Positions 41,678 to 52,192 are shown, numbered from the stretch's first letter. The stretch is 64,000 bases of DNA from Shewanella glacialimarina (GCF_020511155.1 NZ_CP041216.1:1674001-1738000); one strand, 5' to 3'. Translations and numbers: made by a program. The notes: generated from the letters alone by a model not told the origin.

Positions 41678-44600
41678 ATGGAAAATAAAGTTATTTTAAA
41701 ACCCGCTGTGAATATTGGTGTGTTATCGCTAATATTTTTAGGCTGTTCAGTACAGGGAGCTGTTATTGATTGCAATGCCCTTACTCAATGGCAAGCGGGA
41801 TCTACTTATACCGCAGGGCAGAAAGTCAAAACCCAGCAACAGGTATTTGAAGCTAAATGGTGGAATCAGACCGATCCGATACAGCATTCTGGATCCTGGC
41901 AAGAGTGGAAGAAACTGGGCGACTGTCAAAGTGGAGATAACAATCTTGCCCCAACAGTGAGTTGGATTTCGCCAGTAAACAATACTTCTTTGACTGAAAA
42001 TGACAGCGTTGTCATATCTTTTTTGGCACAAGATAGTGATGGCAGTATCGATCATAGCGATGTATTTCTTGACGGTATTTTACTGACCACCTTGGCTGCG
42101 ACCGCAAATCAAGTGACATGGTCTGCTGTCAAAGGGCTGCATTATTTTTCAGTTACGACTTATGACGATAAACAAAAGGCTACAAGTTCGAGCCTATTGA
42201 ATTTGACAGTACAGCAAAAAGATACTCCACCGGATAATCAAGCACCTAATGCAAACTTAACTATTATCGACTCAACTTTAGAAGTTCATATTGGCGATCA
42301 AGTTCAATTTGCATTAACGGCCACTGATGTTGATGGTTCTGTTGCTGGGCTTGAGTTATTTGCCAATGACAGCTCAGTATTTTCTTCGGTAACTGCTAGT
42401 GAGAGTTTTACTTGGCAAGCCACTGAGTTAGGGCAGGTAACATTTACCCTACAAGCTACAGATGATGATAATGCGATTGGCACTAGTGCTGCCGTTATTG
42501 TCAATATTGTTGCAGTGGATGACGTTGGTAACGATAGAGACGCTTGTAAACCGAGCGGCTTATATCAAACCCCTGAAACTAATACCCCTTATTGTACCGT
42601 TTATGATGTGAATGGCCGTGAAAAAATGGGCGCGGATCATCCACGTCGAGTTATTGGCTATTTTACCAGTTGGCGTAATGGTGCCAATAACCAACCTAGT
42701 TATTTAGTTAACGATATTCCGTGGGATAAGATTACTCATATTAATTACGCATTCGCTCATATTGATGCCAATAATAAAGTGTCAATTGGCGATCCTAATA
42801 GTGTAAATAATCCTGCCACCAATATGGAATGGCCCGATGCTGTTGGCGCAGAGCTAGACACAAGTTTGAATTATAAAGGCCACTTTAATTTATTAACCAA
42901 ATATAAAAAGCAATATCCACATGTTAAAACCCTGATATCTGTTGGTGGCTGGGCGGAAACCGGTGGCTTTTTTGATGAAACGGGTCGGGTTGCCAATGGT
43001 GGTTTTTACACCCTGACCACAAATGCTGACGGTAGTGTTAATCATGCAGCGATAAAAACCTTTAGTGACAGTGCGGTTAGCTTTATCAAACAGTACGGTT
43101 TTGATGGTATTGATATCGATTATGAATATCCGTCTTCAATGTCTGACTCAGGTCATCCTGATGATTTCGACTTTTCCAATCCTCGCCGTGCAGCCTTAAA
43201 CAAATCTTATCTGGTGTTAATGAAATCATTGCGTGAAGCATTGGATAAAGCGGGGCAGAGTGATGGGCAACATTATCTATTAACCATAGCGTCACCTTCT
43301 TCAGGTTATTTATTACGTGGCATGGAAACCTTCCAAGCAACCCAATATTTAGATTACGTCAACATTATGTCCTATGACTTACACGGAGCGTGGAATTCTC
43401 ATGTTGGACCTAATGCGGCGCTATTTGATAGTGGCGAAGACTCTGAGCTTGCTGCGTGGGGAGTTTATGGCACGGCTGAGTTTGAAGGTATTGGCTACCT
43501 AAATACCGATTGGGCAGTACGATATTTCCGTGGTGCCTTGTCGGCAGGACGGATAAATATTGGTATTCCTTATTATACCCGCGGCTTTAAAGATGTAACT
43601 GGCGGCACTAATGGTTTATGGGGCCAAGCGGCCTTGGCAGATCAAGCTACTTGTCCAAAAGGCACGGGTAAAGGGGATAAAAACTCCTGTGGCAATGGTG
43701 CTGTAGGTATCGATAACTTATGGCATGACATTGAAAATGATAATGAAATTGCCGCTGGTAGTAATCCACTATGGCATACAAAAAATCTGGCACAAGGCAA
43801 GTATGGTAGCTACATCAGTGCCTACGGTTTAAATCCAGAAACGGATCCTGAGGATAAATTAGTCGGCAGCTATCAACGTTACTATGATGCTGTTGCTGCC
43901 ACGCCTTGGCTGTGGAATGACCAAAAGAAAGTTTTCCTGTCAATTGAAGATGAAGAGTCTATGGCTCGTAAAGTGGATTATGTCATCAATAATGGATTAG
44001 GCGGGGTAATGTTTTGGGAACTGGCAGGTGACTTTGACTATGACCAAGTCAAGCAAGAGTATTATATGGGTTCAACCATGACGACTATTGCTTATGATAA
44101 ATTCCGTCAAAGCGGCATAGCTTACGACATTCACAAAGGAAACGCTGCTTTTGTGGTACCAGAGAAAATGGTTGATATTGATTTTGTTGCCAAAGACTTT
44201 CCTGTTGGCGATGACAATTATCCTATCAGTGCAAGCTTTTCTTTTACCAATCAATCACAACTGGATTTATCAGGCGCAAAAATTGCTTTTGATGTTCCAG
44301 TATCAACATCAGCAATTTTTAAATCTAACTGGAATTCGCAGAAGAAATTAAAAATGGCCATTGAGATGAATGCATCAAATGCCGCAGGTAATAACATTGG
44401 CGGGTTCGAAAATGAGTTTCACCGTTTTTCAATCACGCTTCTTAATGAGTTTGGTGGTGTTGTTGAATCATTTAAACCAGGTGAAACCGTTATCGCACAA
44501 GTGATGTATTACATGCCAATTACAGGGCCAGCAAACTTTACCATAGAAAAAGGTGATAAAAGCTACGCTTTTAAAGCAGAGTACCCAGGTTTACCTGAAG

Positions 44601-44821
44601 CTAAAAAAGATGAGGGCGGTGGCACTGGTCAAAGCTGTGACGGCGTTAATGTGACGGATATTCCTGTTTATCCTAATTTCCCTCAAAAGGACTGGCAAGG
44701 AAATCCAGATCATGCAAATGCTGGTGACATGATGCTCAGTAACCAAGTGGTTTGGAAAGCCAAGTGGTGGACTCGCGCTGAACCTAGTAGTGCTGATTGG
44801 CAGCAAGTGTGTAGTTTGTAA
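41678..44821 (+). CDS. Secreted GH18 chitinase with CBM5/12 modules
   Basis: A 1047-aa exported endochitinase. After a signal peptide (about 1-28) comes an N-terminal CBM5/12 domain (about 30-83, AKWWNQTDP), two Ig-like domains (about 88-178 and 185-275), the GH18 barrel (about 310-800) with SVGGWAETGG and the catalytic DGIDIDYEYP (D476, D479, D481, acid E483), a ChiC-like C-terminal domain (about 820-965) and a final CBM5/12-like domain (AKWWTRAEP, about 985-1045). I start at ATG 41678, with AAGGG 7 nt upstream. A hairpin (44826-44851) separates it from the LPMO gene. Confidence 0.93.
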   Translation: MENKVILKPAVNIGVLSLIFLGCSVQGAVIDCNALTQWQAGSTYTAGQKVKTQQQVFEAKWWNQTDPIQHSGSWQEWKKLGDCQSGDNNLAPTVSWISPVNNTSLTENDSVVISFLAQDSDGSIDHSDVFLDGILLTTLAATANQVTWSAVKGLHYFSVTTYDDKQKATSSSLLNLTVQQKDTPPDNQAPNANLTIIDSTLEVHIGDQVQFALTATDVDGSVAGLELFANDSSVFSSVTASESFTWQATELGQVTFTLQATDDDNAIGTSAAVIVNIVAVDDVGNDRDACKPSGLYQTPETNTPYCTVYDVNGREKMGADHPRRVIGYFTSWRNGANNQPSYLVNDIPWDKITHINYAFAHIDANNKVSIGDPNSVNNPATNMEWPDAVGAELDTSLNYKGHFNLLTKYKKQYPHVKTLISVGGWAETGGFFDETGRVANGGFYTLTTNADGSVNHAAIKTFSDSAVSFIKQYGFDGIDIDYEYPSSMSDSGHPDDFDFSNPRRAALNKSYLVLMKSLREALDKAGQSDGQHYLLTIASPSSGYLLRGMETFQATQYLDYVNIMSYDLHGAWNSHVGPNAALFDSGEDSELAAWGVYGTAEFEGIGYLNTDWAVRYFRGALSAGRINIGIPYYTRGFKDVTGGTNGLWGQAALADQATCPKGTGKGDKNSCGNGAVGIDNLWHDIENDNEIAAGSNPLWHTKNLAQGKYGSYISAYGLNPETDPEDKLVGSYQRYYDAVAATPWLWNDQKKVFLSIEDEESMARKVDYVINNGLGGVMFWELAGDFDYDQVKQEYYMGSTMTTIAYDKFRQSGIAYDIHKGNAAFVVPEKMVDIDFVAKDFPVGDDNYPISASFSFTNQSQLDLSGAKIAFDVPVSTSAIFKSNWNSQKKLKMAIEMNASNAAGNNIGGFENEFHRFSITLLNEFGGVVESFKPGETVIAQVMYYMPITGPANFTIEKGDKSYAFKAEYPGLPEAKKDEGGGTGQSCDGVNVTDIPVYPNFPQKDWQGNPDHANAGDMMLSNQVVWKAKWWTRAEPSSADWQQVCSL

Positions 44822-44825
44822 CTGT

Positions 44826-44851
44826 ATTCCCCCCAAACTTTCTGGGGGAAT
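44826..44851 (+). repeat. Intercistronic hairpin in the chitin operon
   Basis: ATTCCCCC / GGGGGAAT (44826-44833, 44844-44851), 8-bp G/C-rich stem, 10-nt loop, starting 4 bp after the chitinase stop. It lacks a good T run (AATTTAC), so it may protect the 3' end or partly attenuate. Confidence 0.6.
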
Positions 44852-44892
44852 AATTTACTCACATTACATTTAGTTATTAAGGACGATACATT

Positions 44893-46500
44893 ATGAATAA
44901 TACATCTGTGCAAACTCTATTTACTTCCTCGTTAATTGCCAGTGGGGTGTTTTTATCGATAACCAGTATGTTATTACCTGCGACAAGCCATGCCCATGGC
45001 TTTATGGAAAGCCCAAAAGCACGTCAGTCAATTTGTCAGGCTCAAGGCGGTTATTGGTGGCCAGCTGATGGCTCGAATATTCCTAATTTTGCCTGTCGAG
45101 CTGCTTTTATAGCATCTGGATATGTGCAGTTTGTTCAAGAGCATGAAATTTCAGTCAACGTAGCAGACTATCATAATCAACAAGCTGTTGAGTCAGCGAT
45201 ACCGGACGGTAGCTTGTGTTCTGCGGGAGTATTTGAGAAACGAGGATTAAACCTTGCTTCACCTGATTGGCAAAAAACCAAGGTTACTCCCAATGGGCAA
45301 GGGAATATTCAAATTCGTTTTAATGCCAAAACACCCCATAACCCAAGCTTTTGGAAGTTATATTTGTCTAAGCCTGGATTTAATGCCAGTACTGATGTGC
45401 TGCGCTGGCAAGATCTTGAGCTTATACAAGAATATGACAACATCGATTTTATTAAAACTCCAGATGGCAGTCGCTATTATGATATGGAAGTCAATATTCC
45501 TGCCGACCGCCAGGGTGATGCCTTGTTATACAGCCGTTGGCAACGTGATGATGTCGTTGGCGAAGGTTTTTATAACTGTAGTGACATTAATATCGTCCGT
45601 GATGATATTGTGCCAGATCAATGGCAGCCTCTTGATTACTTTGTCAAACAAGGACAAGTTGCAAATGCCGGAGATCAAGTGTGGTTAAGGTTGTTTAATG
45701 CCTCAGGTCAGGAGCTGATTAATCAACACTTTGAGGTGACAGCTAACAATGTTAAACATTGGCAAGCTGATTTCGGCGCATTACTCAATACCTTGTATGA
45801 CCAATTAGTAAAAATTGGTATTAAAACCGCCACGGGCGATATTAGCTTTGATGCTGATAACCTGCTTTCCAATAAAGTCTGGACTCTAGATAACGACTAT
45901 AGCTTTGCGTTATCTGTTATGCCGAGCCCTGAGAATACCGCGCCAATTGTTCATGAATTACCATCGCTGAACATGGATGAGAACACCAGCACCGATGTCC
46001 ATGTGCATGCCTTTGATGATCAAAACAATCCACTTACATACCAATGGCAAGTGACAACCCCCTTAAGTTTTACAGGCAGTGGTGCTGATATTAGTTTACT
46101 CGCTGGAGAGGTTGAACGTGATCAATTAGTAACAGTTTCAGTAGCTGTTTCAGATGGAAAACTCACTACCAGTCAATCCTTTAACGTCAACATTATTAAT
46201 CATCCTGGTCTACCGAATATACCGTTATGGCTTGAAACTCAAGCATATAGCGCCGGTGACAAGGTCACTTATCAAGGTAAGGTTTATCAAGCTAAGTGGT
46301 GGAATAAAAATCAAATACCCGCAACAAGCGATGCCTGGAAACTGGCAATGCCTGATAACGGTCAAACACCGAGTTGGAATAATCAAACGGCTTATCAAGG
46401 AGGAACACAAGTTATGCATAGTGGTAGTAAATATAGTGCTAAGTGGTGGACACAGGGCGATGAGCCTGGTGTTGCCAGTGTATGGCAAAAGAGTGAGTAA
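44893..46500 (+). CDS. AA10 chitin lytic polysaccharide monooxygenase
   Basis: Copper enzyme that oxidatively breaks crystalline chitin, opening it to chitinases. The signal peptide ends SHA|HGFMES, placing H35 as the mature N-terminal histidine; with H149 (KTPHNPSFW) it forms the copper histidine brace. AA10 domain about 35-235, GbpA-like middle domain about 240-345, Ig-like domain (about 350-435) and two C-terminal CBM5/12 domains (about 440-482, AKWWNKNQ; about 490-535, AKWWTQGDEP). The 535 aa are longer than simple CBM33 proteins. It is flanked by two chitinase genes; the next starts after 50 bp. Confidence 0.93.
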   Translation: MNNTSVQTLFTSSLIASGVFLSITSMLLPATSHAHGFMESPKARQSICQAQGGYWWPADGSNIPNFACRAAFIASGYVQFVQEHEISVNVADYHNQQAVESAIPDGSLCSAGVFEKRGLNLASPDWQKTKVTPNGQGNIQIRFNAKTPHNPSFWKLYLSKPGFNASTDVLRWQDLELIQEYDNIDFIKTPDGSRYYDMEVNIPADRQGDALLYSRWQRDDVVGEGFYNCSDINIVRDDIVPDQWQPLDYFVKQGQVANAGDQVWLRLFNASGQELINQHFEVTANNVKHWQADFGALLNTLYDQLVKIGIKTATGDISFDADNLLSNKVWTLDNDYSFALSVMPSPENTAPIVHELPSLNMDENTSTDVHVHAFDDQNNPLTYQWQVTTPLSFTGSGADISLLAGEVERDQLVTVSVAVSDGKLTTSQSFNVNIINHPGLPNIPLWLETQAYSAGDKVTYQGKVYQAKWWNKNQIPATSDAWKLAMPDNGQTPSWNNQTAYQGGTQVMHSGSKYSAKWWTQGDEPGVASVWQKSE

Positions 46501-46550
46501 CAAATCTGAACAATCAAAATAACCCTAATAAGAATGAGAAGAGAATTATT

Positions 46551-49166
46551 ATGAAAAATACATTATTAACCGTTTTTGCCCTAAGTGCGGCAGCGGCCTC
46601 TTGGCAAGCTGCAGCCGCAGCATCAAAACCTAGCATAGACTGGCAACCGCAAGATTATTCATTTGTACAAGTTAACCTAGATGGTCAGGGTTCTTATAAA
46701 GATTTAGTGACGGTAAAAAATCAAGTCGGCATCAATATAAAATGGAATGCATGGAGCGGTACCGGGGGCAATAGCTACAAAGTTTACTTTGATGACATGC
46801 TAGTCAATGAAGGCAATTTAGCCGCGGGCACCAAAAGTGGTGTGATTAATTTTGCTTACCATAAATCAGGACGTCATAATTTAACGGTTGCTCTGTGTGA
46901 CAATGACGGTTGTAGTGTGAGTGACGGTAAAGCGATTGTTATTGCCGATACCGACGGCGGCCATTTACCACCTTTAGCTATGGATGTTAATCCTAACAAT
47001 AAAGACTATCAACATCAGCAAGATACCGTAGTGGGCGCTTATTTTGTTGAGTGGGGGATTTATGGTCGAGACTTTGATGTATCGAATATTCCCGCAAAAA
47101 ACTTAACCCATATACTCTATGGTTTTATTCCTATTTGTGGCGCTAATGAATCATTAAAAGAGATTGAAAACGGCAATAGCTGGCGTGCTTTACAAAAAGC
47201 CTGTGAAGGCAGCGCAGATTATGAGGTGGTTATTCATGACCCTTGGGCAGCCATTCAAAAAACGTTACCAGGCATAAGCAACACAGATCCTATTCGTGGT
47301 ACCTACGCCCAATTAATGGCGTTAAAGCAACGTTATCCTGATCTGAAAATTTTGCCTTCTGTTGGTGGTTGGACTTTGTCTGATCCATTTCATTCTTTTA
47401 CCAATAAAGCTAATCGTGACACTTTTGTTGCCTCAATGAAGACATTTCTGCAAACGTGGAAATTTTATGATGGCGTCGATATCGATTGGGAATATCCAGG
47501 TGGAAGTGGACCAAATCCTAACTTAGGCGACCCAATTAATGATGGCCCAGCTTATGTCGCATTAATGCAAGAGTTAAGAGCCATGCTTGATGGTTTAGAG
47601 GCAGATACTGGACGTGAATATCAACTGACATCAGCCATTGGGGTTGGATTTGATAAAATTGAGGATGTGGATTATGGCCAAGCTGCACAATACATGGATT
47701 ATATCTTTGCCATGAGTTATGACTTTTATGGTGGCTGGAACAATGTCACCGGACATCAAACCGGTATTTACTGTGGTGAACATTTAACCGCTGGAGAATG
47801 TGATGGTACTGGGTTAGATGATGAAGGTAAACCGCGTAAAGGCCCTGCTTATACTACTGATAACGGTATACAAAAGCTGCTTGCTCAAGGGGTTTCTGCA
47901 TCTAAAATTGTAGTCGGTGCAGCTATGTATGGTAGAGGTTGGGAGGGTGTGATGCCTGCTAACGCCATAGGTAATAATCCAATGACCGCAATGGGCACAG
48001 GCAAACTGACCGGCACGATTGCCAATGGTGTTTGGGAGCCGGGTATTCAAGACTATAAAGGCATGAAAAATGCCATGATTGGTGCATCGGGTAACGGTGT
48101 TAATGGTTTTGAAACCTTTTATGACGAACAAGCACAGGCAGCGTATGTTTGGAATAAAAGCAGTGGTACTTTGGCTACCTATGATAGCCCTCGTTCTGTT
48201 AATGCCAAAGGTCAATATGTTCGTAGTTTAGGTTTGGCAGGACTATTTGCCTGGGAAATCGATGCTGATAACGGTGATATCCTCAATGCTATGCATGAAG
48301 GTTTAGCGGGTGGTACGCCTGTTAATAGTAAGCCTGTGATTCAGCTAATGGCTAGCTATAGCGTTCAAACCGGTAATTCACTTACTGTAGCTGCAACCGC
48401 AACTGACGCAGATAATGATCCATTAACCTATAGCTGGGCAGTTGATGCTGCATTTACCGCAACAGGTGTCAATACTAATACTCTAGTGCTCAATGCCCCT
48501 AATGTAAGTCAAAACACAGATTATATTGCCACTCTAAGTGTATCTGATGGTACGACTACTGTGACTAAGTCAACCACAGTCACAGTCATTGCAAATGCTG
48601 CTGTTAATCAACCTCCTGTGATAGCGGATATTGCCAATCTGAGTATCGATGAAAATAAAACAGCGACAGTCAGTGTAAATGCAACGGATGCCGATAACGA
48701 CACGTTAACCTATAACTGGACTGTTCCAGCAGGATTAGCCTTACAAGGCAGTGGTGCGAATATTAGCTTGCTGGCGGGCGAGGTTAGCCAGAACACCGTT
48801 TATACTGTTAGCGTTAGCGTGTCTGATGGCACAAGTAATGTCACTAAAAGCTTTACAGTAGCTGTTAACAATATCGATGCTGGCGGTGACACCACATGGC
48901 TTGCCACAAAAGTATATAACACAGGTGATAAGGTTAAATATCAAGGTGTTGAATATAAAGCCAAATGGTGGACTCAGGGCGATAGACCTGACGCAGGTGG
49001 AGCTTGGGAGGTCGTAATTACAGATGGTAGCCCGATAGGTAGCTGGAATACGGGTTCGACTTACAATGGTGGTGATAAAGTTATCCATAACAATGCGCAA
49101 TACCAGGCAAAATGGTGGACAAAAGGCGATGAGCCCGGCGTGAATAATGTTTGGCAAAAGCTATAG
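46551..49166 (+). CDS. chiA: ChiA-type GH18 chitinase with C-terminal chitin-binding modules
   Basis: Secreted processive-type chitinase like S. marcescens ChiA. Signal peptide about 1-24 (AAAASWQAAAAA), an N-terminal ChiA-N fibronectin-like domain (about 28-135), then the GH18 barrel with an insertion domain (about 150-585). Catalytic DGVDIDWEYP: D307, D310, D312, acid E314, close to E315 in S. marcescens. C-terminal Ig-like domains (about 595-685 and 690-775) and two CBM5/12 domains (about 780-822, about 830-871) follow. AGAAGAGAA precedes ATG 46551. Last gene of the operon, closed by a terminator at 49271. Confidence 0.95.
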   Translation: MKNTLLTVFALSAAAASWQAAAAASKPSIDWQPQDYSFVQVNLDGQGSYKDLVTVKNQVGINIKWNAWSGTGGNSYKVYFDDMLVNEGNLAAGTKSGVINFAYHKSGRHNLTVALCDNDGCSVSDGKAIVIADTDGGHLPPLAMDVNPNNKDYQHQQDTVVGAYFVEWGIYGRDFDVSNIPAKNLTHILYGFIPICGANESLKEIENGNSWRALQKACEGSADYEVVIHDPWAAIQKTLPGISNTDPIRGTYAQLMALKQRYPDLKILPSVGGWTLSDPFHSFTNKANRDTFVASMKTFLQTWKFYDGVDIDWEYPGGSGPNPNLGDPINDGPAYVALMQELRAMLDGLEADTGREYQLTSAIGVGFDKIEDVDYGQAAQYMDYIFAMSYDFYGGWNNVTGHQTGIYCGEHLTAGECDGTGLDDEGKPRKGPAYTTDNGIQKLLAQGVSASKIVVGAAMYGRGWEGVMPANAIGNNPMTAMGTGKLTGTIANGVWEPGIQDYKGMKNAMIGASGNGVNGFETFYDEQAQAAYVWNKSSGTLATYDSPRSVNAKGQYVRSLGLAGLFAWEIDADNGDILNAMHEGLAGGTPVNSKPVIQLMASYSVQTGNSLTVAATATDADNDPLTYSWAVDAAFTATGVNTNTLVLNAPNVSQNTDYIATLSVSDGTTTVTKSTTVTVIANAAVNQPPVIADIANLSIDENKTATVSVNATDADNDTLTYNWTVPAGLALQGSGANISLLAGEVSQNTVYTVSVSVSDGTSNVTKSFTVAVNNIDAGGDTTWLATKVYNTGDKVKYQGVEYKAKWWTQGDRPDAGGAWEVVITDGSPIGSWNTGSTYNGGDKVIHNNAQYQAKWWTKGDEPGVNNVWQKL

Positions 49167-49270
49167 TCTTTGAAATGGGTGAATAGCATTTGCTTATAAA
49201 CGGCAAGGAAAAGTCCTCATGCTGTTAAACACTATTTAGCCCATATCAAACGACTTTCTAGTTTTTATAA

Positions 49271-49304
49271 AAGGCTTCTGAAAACATTCAGAAGCCTTTT
49301 TTAT
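49271..49304 (+). terminator. Terminator of the chitin operon
   Basis: AAGGCTTCTGAA / TTCAGAAGCCTT, 12-bp perfect stem, 4-nt loop, followed by TTTT. It lies 105 bp past the chiA stop. Confidence 0.9.
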
Positions 49305-49604
49305 CACAGTGGAAAAGCATACTAAATTATAAATTGGCCAACACTGTCGGATTGAAACTCTTGTGCGGCTCAAAGGAAGCAAATACCTAATAGTCGGCCA
49401 ATAGCCCTGTGCGTTATATTGCTTACTTGTAACACATCCCCACAGTTTTCTGGCATCACAAAACGATATTTACCCTAATCATTAATAAAACAGCGGTTTC
49501 ATTTGAATCACTATTCAAACTCAGTTAGTGTTCGTGACATTATTAAATCACCACAAATGAGCCATTCCACAGGCTCGTTATGTGAACATACTAAAAGACA
49601 AAAC

Positions 49605-49994
49605 ATGGTTGCCATTTCTCGAAAAATTCAGTTGTTAATTTTTTTCTTCATATTAACAGGGTGTACTTCGCTACAGCCAGATGCTGGTGGAAAGATAATA
49701 AACTTCACTGAATCCGGTCAAGCCTCATACTATTCTGACAGACATCAAAACAAGAAAACGGCAAGCGGTGATTTATATATTCACAGTCAAAATACAGCAG
49801 CACATAAAAGTTTACCTTTTGGCTCAAATGTCAAAGTGACCAATATCAACAATGGCAAAAGTATTATCGTGAAAATCAATGATCGTGGTCCTTTTGTTAA
49901 GGGCCGTATCATTGACCTTTCTAAGTCAGCCTTCAACAGCATCGCTAATATATCTAATGGTTTGATTAACGTTAAAATTGAAGTAGTTGATTAG
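49605..49994 (+). CDS. RlpA-like double-psi beta-barrel lipoprotein
   Basis: Short relative of RlpA, an outer-membrane lipoprotein linked to septal murein. I start at ATG 49605, giving 129 aa that begin with a lipoprotein signal LLIFFFILTGC (lipobox LTGC, Cys about residue 20). A double-psi beta-barrel domain follows: GQASYYSDRHQNKKTASGD, LPFGSNVKVTN, VKINDRGPFVKGRIIDLS and the end INVKIEVV. The Asp and Arg of NDRGPF are conserved. The SPOR domain of full RlpA is missing. An earlier ATG at 49503 would put 34 residues before the signal peptide, which is unlikely. Confidence 0.85.
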   Translation: MVAISRKIQLLIFFFILTGCTSLQPDAGGKIINFTESGQASYYSDRHQNKKTASGDLYIHSQNTAAHKSLPFGSNVKVTNINNGKSIIVKINDRGPFVKGRIIDLSKSAFNSIANISNGLINVKIEVVD

Positions 49995-50029
49995 TATTTG
50001 TTTGTTTTTATAGCTCGTTGTTAAGGTAT

Positions 50030-50134
50030 TTAGTATCTTGAGGATTCACCATAACCATAACAACTGCCGCAAACAGATAAGGCAACAAAAATTGTAACTT
50101 GAATGGGTGCTAAATTTCTCTGGTTAATGTTCAT
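50030..50134 (-). CDS. Candidate 34-aa small hydrophobic protein
   Basis: Minus-strand ATG at 50134 with AGGAG exactly 5 nt upstream (50144-50140), followed by 34 codons: MNINQRNLAPIQVTIF, a short hydrophobic run, and CGSCYGYGESSRY. The ribosome site is the best in this region. No family is recognised. It lies convergent with the RlpA-like gene. A small membrane or secreted peptide is possible, but chance cannot be excluded. Confidence 0.4.
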   Translation of the reverse strand: MNINQRNLAPIQVTIFVALSVCGSCYGYGESSRY

Positions 50135-50144
50135 TCGAACTCCT

Positions 50145-50514
50145 TGTGTATCATAGTTACTTACTTTATCGAGAGCGCTACTCACCTTTACTATCAAAGA
50201 TATCGATGCACTTGCGGATCTATTTGGTTAACAATTTGATAGTCAATAAAAATATTAAAAGGTGTATGGGAAGCACATTATTAATGATGAGGAGCGCTGA
50301 AAGAGGTCTAGCTAGAATCGTAGCTGCACTTGAGTTTTAACAAGTTTGACCAGATGTTATGTTGATTTTAGCGAGTGAATTATCGAACTCGCGTTGGATT
50401 AACCTCAGCTTGCTTGCAAGTACCAAATTAATTTAAAACTCGGATTCTATTTTTAAGCTTGAATAGCAATTAATGCTATCGTATTAAAAGTAGATAGACG
50501 TGATATTAATTGAT
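50145..50514. other. Intergenic region without a clear gene
   Basis: A 64-codon plus-strand frame (50146-50340) has no ribosome site and no family pattern. No repeat or recognised regulatory site was found. Confidence 0.4.
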
Positions 50515-50552
50515 TATAAAAATAGGTGGCTCTGGTACTATTAGCCAGAGCC
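50515..50552 (-). terminator. Terminator after the chemoreceptor gene
   Basis: GGCTCTGG / CCAGAGCC (50528-50535, 50545-50552), followed on the minus strand by ACCTATTTTTAT. It lies 10 bp past the stop. Confidence 0.85.
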
Positions 50553-50562
50553 AGCAGGAGAG

Positions 50563-52056
50563 TTAGGCCTTAAATTGATTAGTCAATTTCTTCAAATTCC
50601 TTGATGTCGACTCTAAATCTTCAGAGTTTTTATTCATTTCACTTAGCTGTATAAGATTTTCTTGACCCGATGTGACAATACGGTTGATGTTATGGGTTAA
50701 GTCTTCCGCTACCGTACTTTGTTGTTCTACTGCTGTTGCAATATGAGTTGCCATATCGGTAATTTTTTCTGTAGAAATTAAAATTCTATTGATGGCTGTT
50801 CCCGAACTTTGAGCATTGACCACTGAAGCCTCACTTTTGCTTTGACTTTCAAGCATCACCTTTACTGCTGACTTAGCGCCGGATTGTAACTTAGTAATAC
50901 CTGTTTGAATTTCAGCAGTACTTTGTTGGGTTCGGCTAGCAAGGGCGCGGACTTCATCCGCCACGACAGCAAAACCGCGACCTTGCTCTCCCGCTCGAGC
51001 TGCTTCAATAGCTGCATTTAACGCCAATAAGTTCGTTTGCTCTGCAATACTGCGGATCACATCTAATATGGACACTATCGCCGTGACATCTTTATCTAGC
51101 GAATTTACCACAGTGGCAGCTTCTGTTAATTGACTAGATAAATCATTAATAGAATCAATAGAGTCATTTATAATGTTGGATACTTCTTTGGTATCCATAT
51201 TAGCTTGCAACGCCGATTCTGCTGAAAGCTTCACGCTTGTAGCGATTTCTTTTGCTGAGGCTGACATTTGGGTGATTGCAGCCGCGACCTGATCGGTTTC
51301 TAATTGCTGGTCGTGTACATGCCCACGACTGAGTTCAGCTCCGGTGTGTACATTTCTTGCTGCACGAAATACATCATCAACAGAAACCTGTATAGATTGT
51401 ACAAGCACTTGAATTTTTTCTACAAAGAGATTAAATGAACTTGATACCTTGCCAATTTCATCTTCGCGACTTACATGAAGCCTACGGGTCAAATTGCCTT
51501 CGCCACTGGCTATGTTTTCTAAGGCATTAGCAACATGGGTGAGTGGGCGAGTAATCAGTCGACTAAATAGAAAAAAGAGTGCTGTAACTAAAAAAACATC
51601 CAGTAACAACCCTTTTAAAATAGCCCTAAAAGCGAGTTCTGCTAGCTCTTCTTTGATGCTAGTATCATCAATGTATAATCTTACTGTACCGATATCTGAG
51701 GCTGTATCATTTTCTACATATTGTAGTGGTATTGTACGAAAGTTAGTACTTTTCTCACCTTTGGATTGGGCAATTTGGTCACCGTTGTCATTATGAAAAC
51801 TTAAAAAAGCAACGTCATCAGATTGTTGTTCTGAATCAAGTAATCGAGCCATTTGAGACTCTTCATAATTCCAAACTGCGCTAGGTAGGCTTAACTGTAA
51901 TCTTGAAGCAACTAAATCAAGTTGAACATTTTGTTTCTGTTGTAGTTTTGCACTTTGTGCCAGATAGTCATACACCCCAAATATTACAACTAAAAAGGTT
52001 ACAGTGACTAGCGCTGCCATGATTAACTTAAAAGAAATTGATTTCATTAGCGTCAT
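50563..52056 (-). CDS. Methyl-accepting chemotaxis protein
   Basis: A 497-aa inner-membrane chemoreceptor. First membrane helix about residues 10-30, a periplasmic sensor region of about 110 residues (30-143), second helix about 148-165, then a HAMP domain (about 167-220) and a signalling domain (about 225-497). The highly conserved hairpin tip is [35 protein letters not shown]. It passes ligand signals to CheW/CheA. A periplasmic binding-protein gene lies immediately upstream on the same strand and may deliver its ligand. Confidence 0.94.
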   Translation of the reverse strand: MTLMKSISFKLIMAALVTVTFLVVIFGVYDYLAQSAKLQQKQNVQLDLVASRLQLSLPSAVWNYEESQMARLLDSEQQSDDVAFLSFHNDNGDQIAQSKGEKSTNFRTIPLQYVENDTASDIGTVRLYIDDTSIKEELAELAFRAILKGLLLDVFLVTALFFLFSRLITRPLTHVANALENIASGEGNLTRRLHVSREDEIGKVSSSFNLFVEKIQVLVQSIQVSVDDVFRAARNVHTGAELSRGHVHDQQLETDQVAAAITQMSASAKEIATSVKLSAESALQANMDTKEVSNIINDSIDSINDLSSQLTEAATVVNSLDKDVTAIVSILDVIRSIAEQTNLLALNAAIEAARAGEQGRGFAVVADEVRALASRTQQSTAEIQTGITKLQSGAKSAVKVMLESQSKSEASVVNAQSSGTAINRILISTEKITDMATHIATAVEQQSTVAEDLTHNINRIVTSGQENLIQLSEMNKNSEDLESTSRNLKKLTNQFKA

Positions 52057-52192
52057 AAAAAGTACTCATTTTAACTTGAGTGTATAAAGCAACGTAATCC
52101 ATTTTATTGCGATACTTAAATGTTACTTATGCCGATAAAGCAGTCCGAAATCTGTTGGAACATGTCGGCACTTGTTATTGACTATTTAATTA

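Noticed and set aside
50146..50340. 64-codon frame downstream of the RlpA-like gene
   Set aside because: No ribosome site and no recognisable domain; overlaps no conserved pattern.
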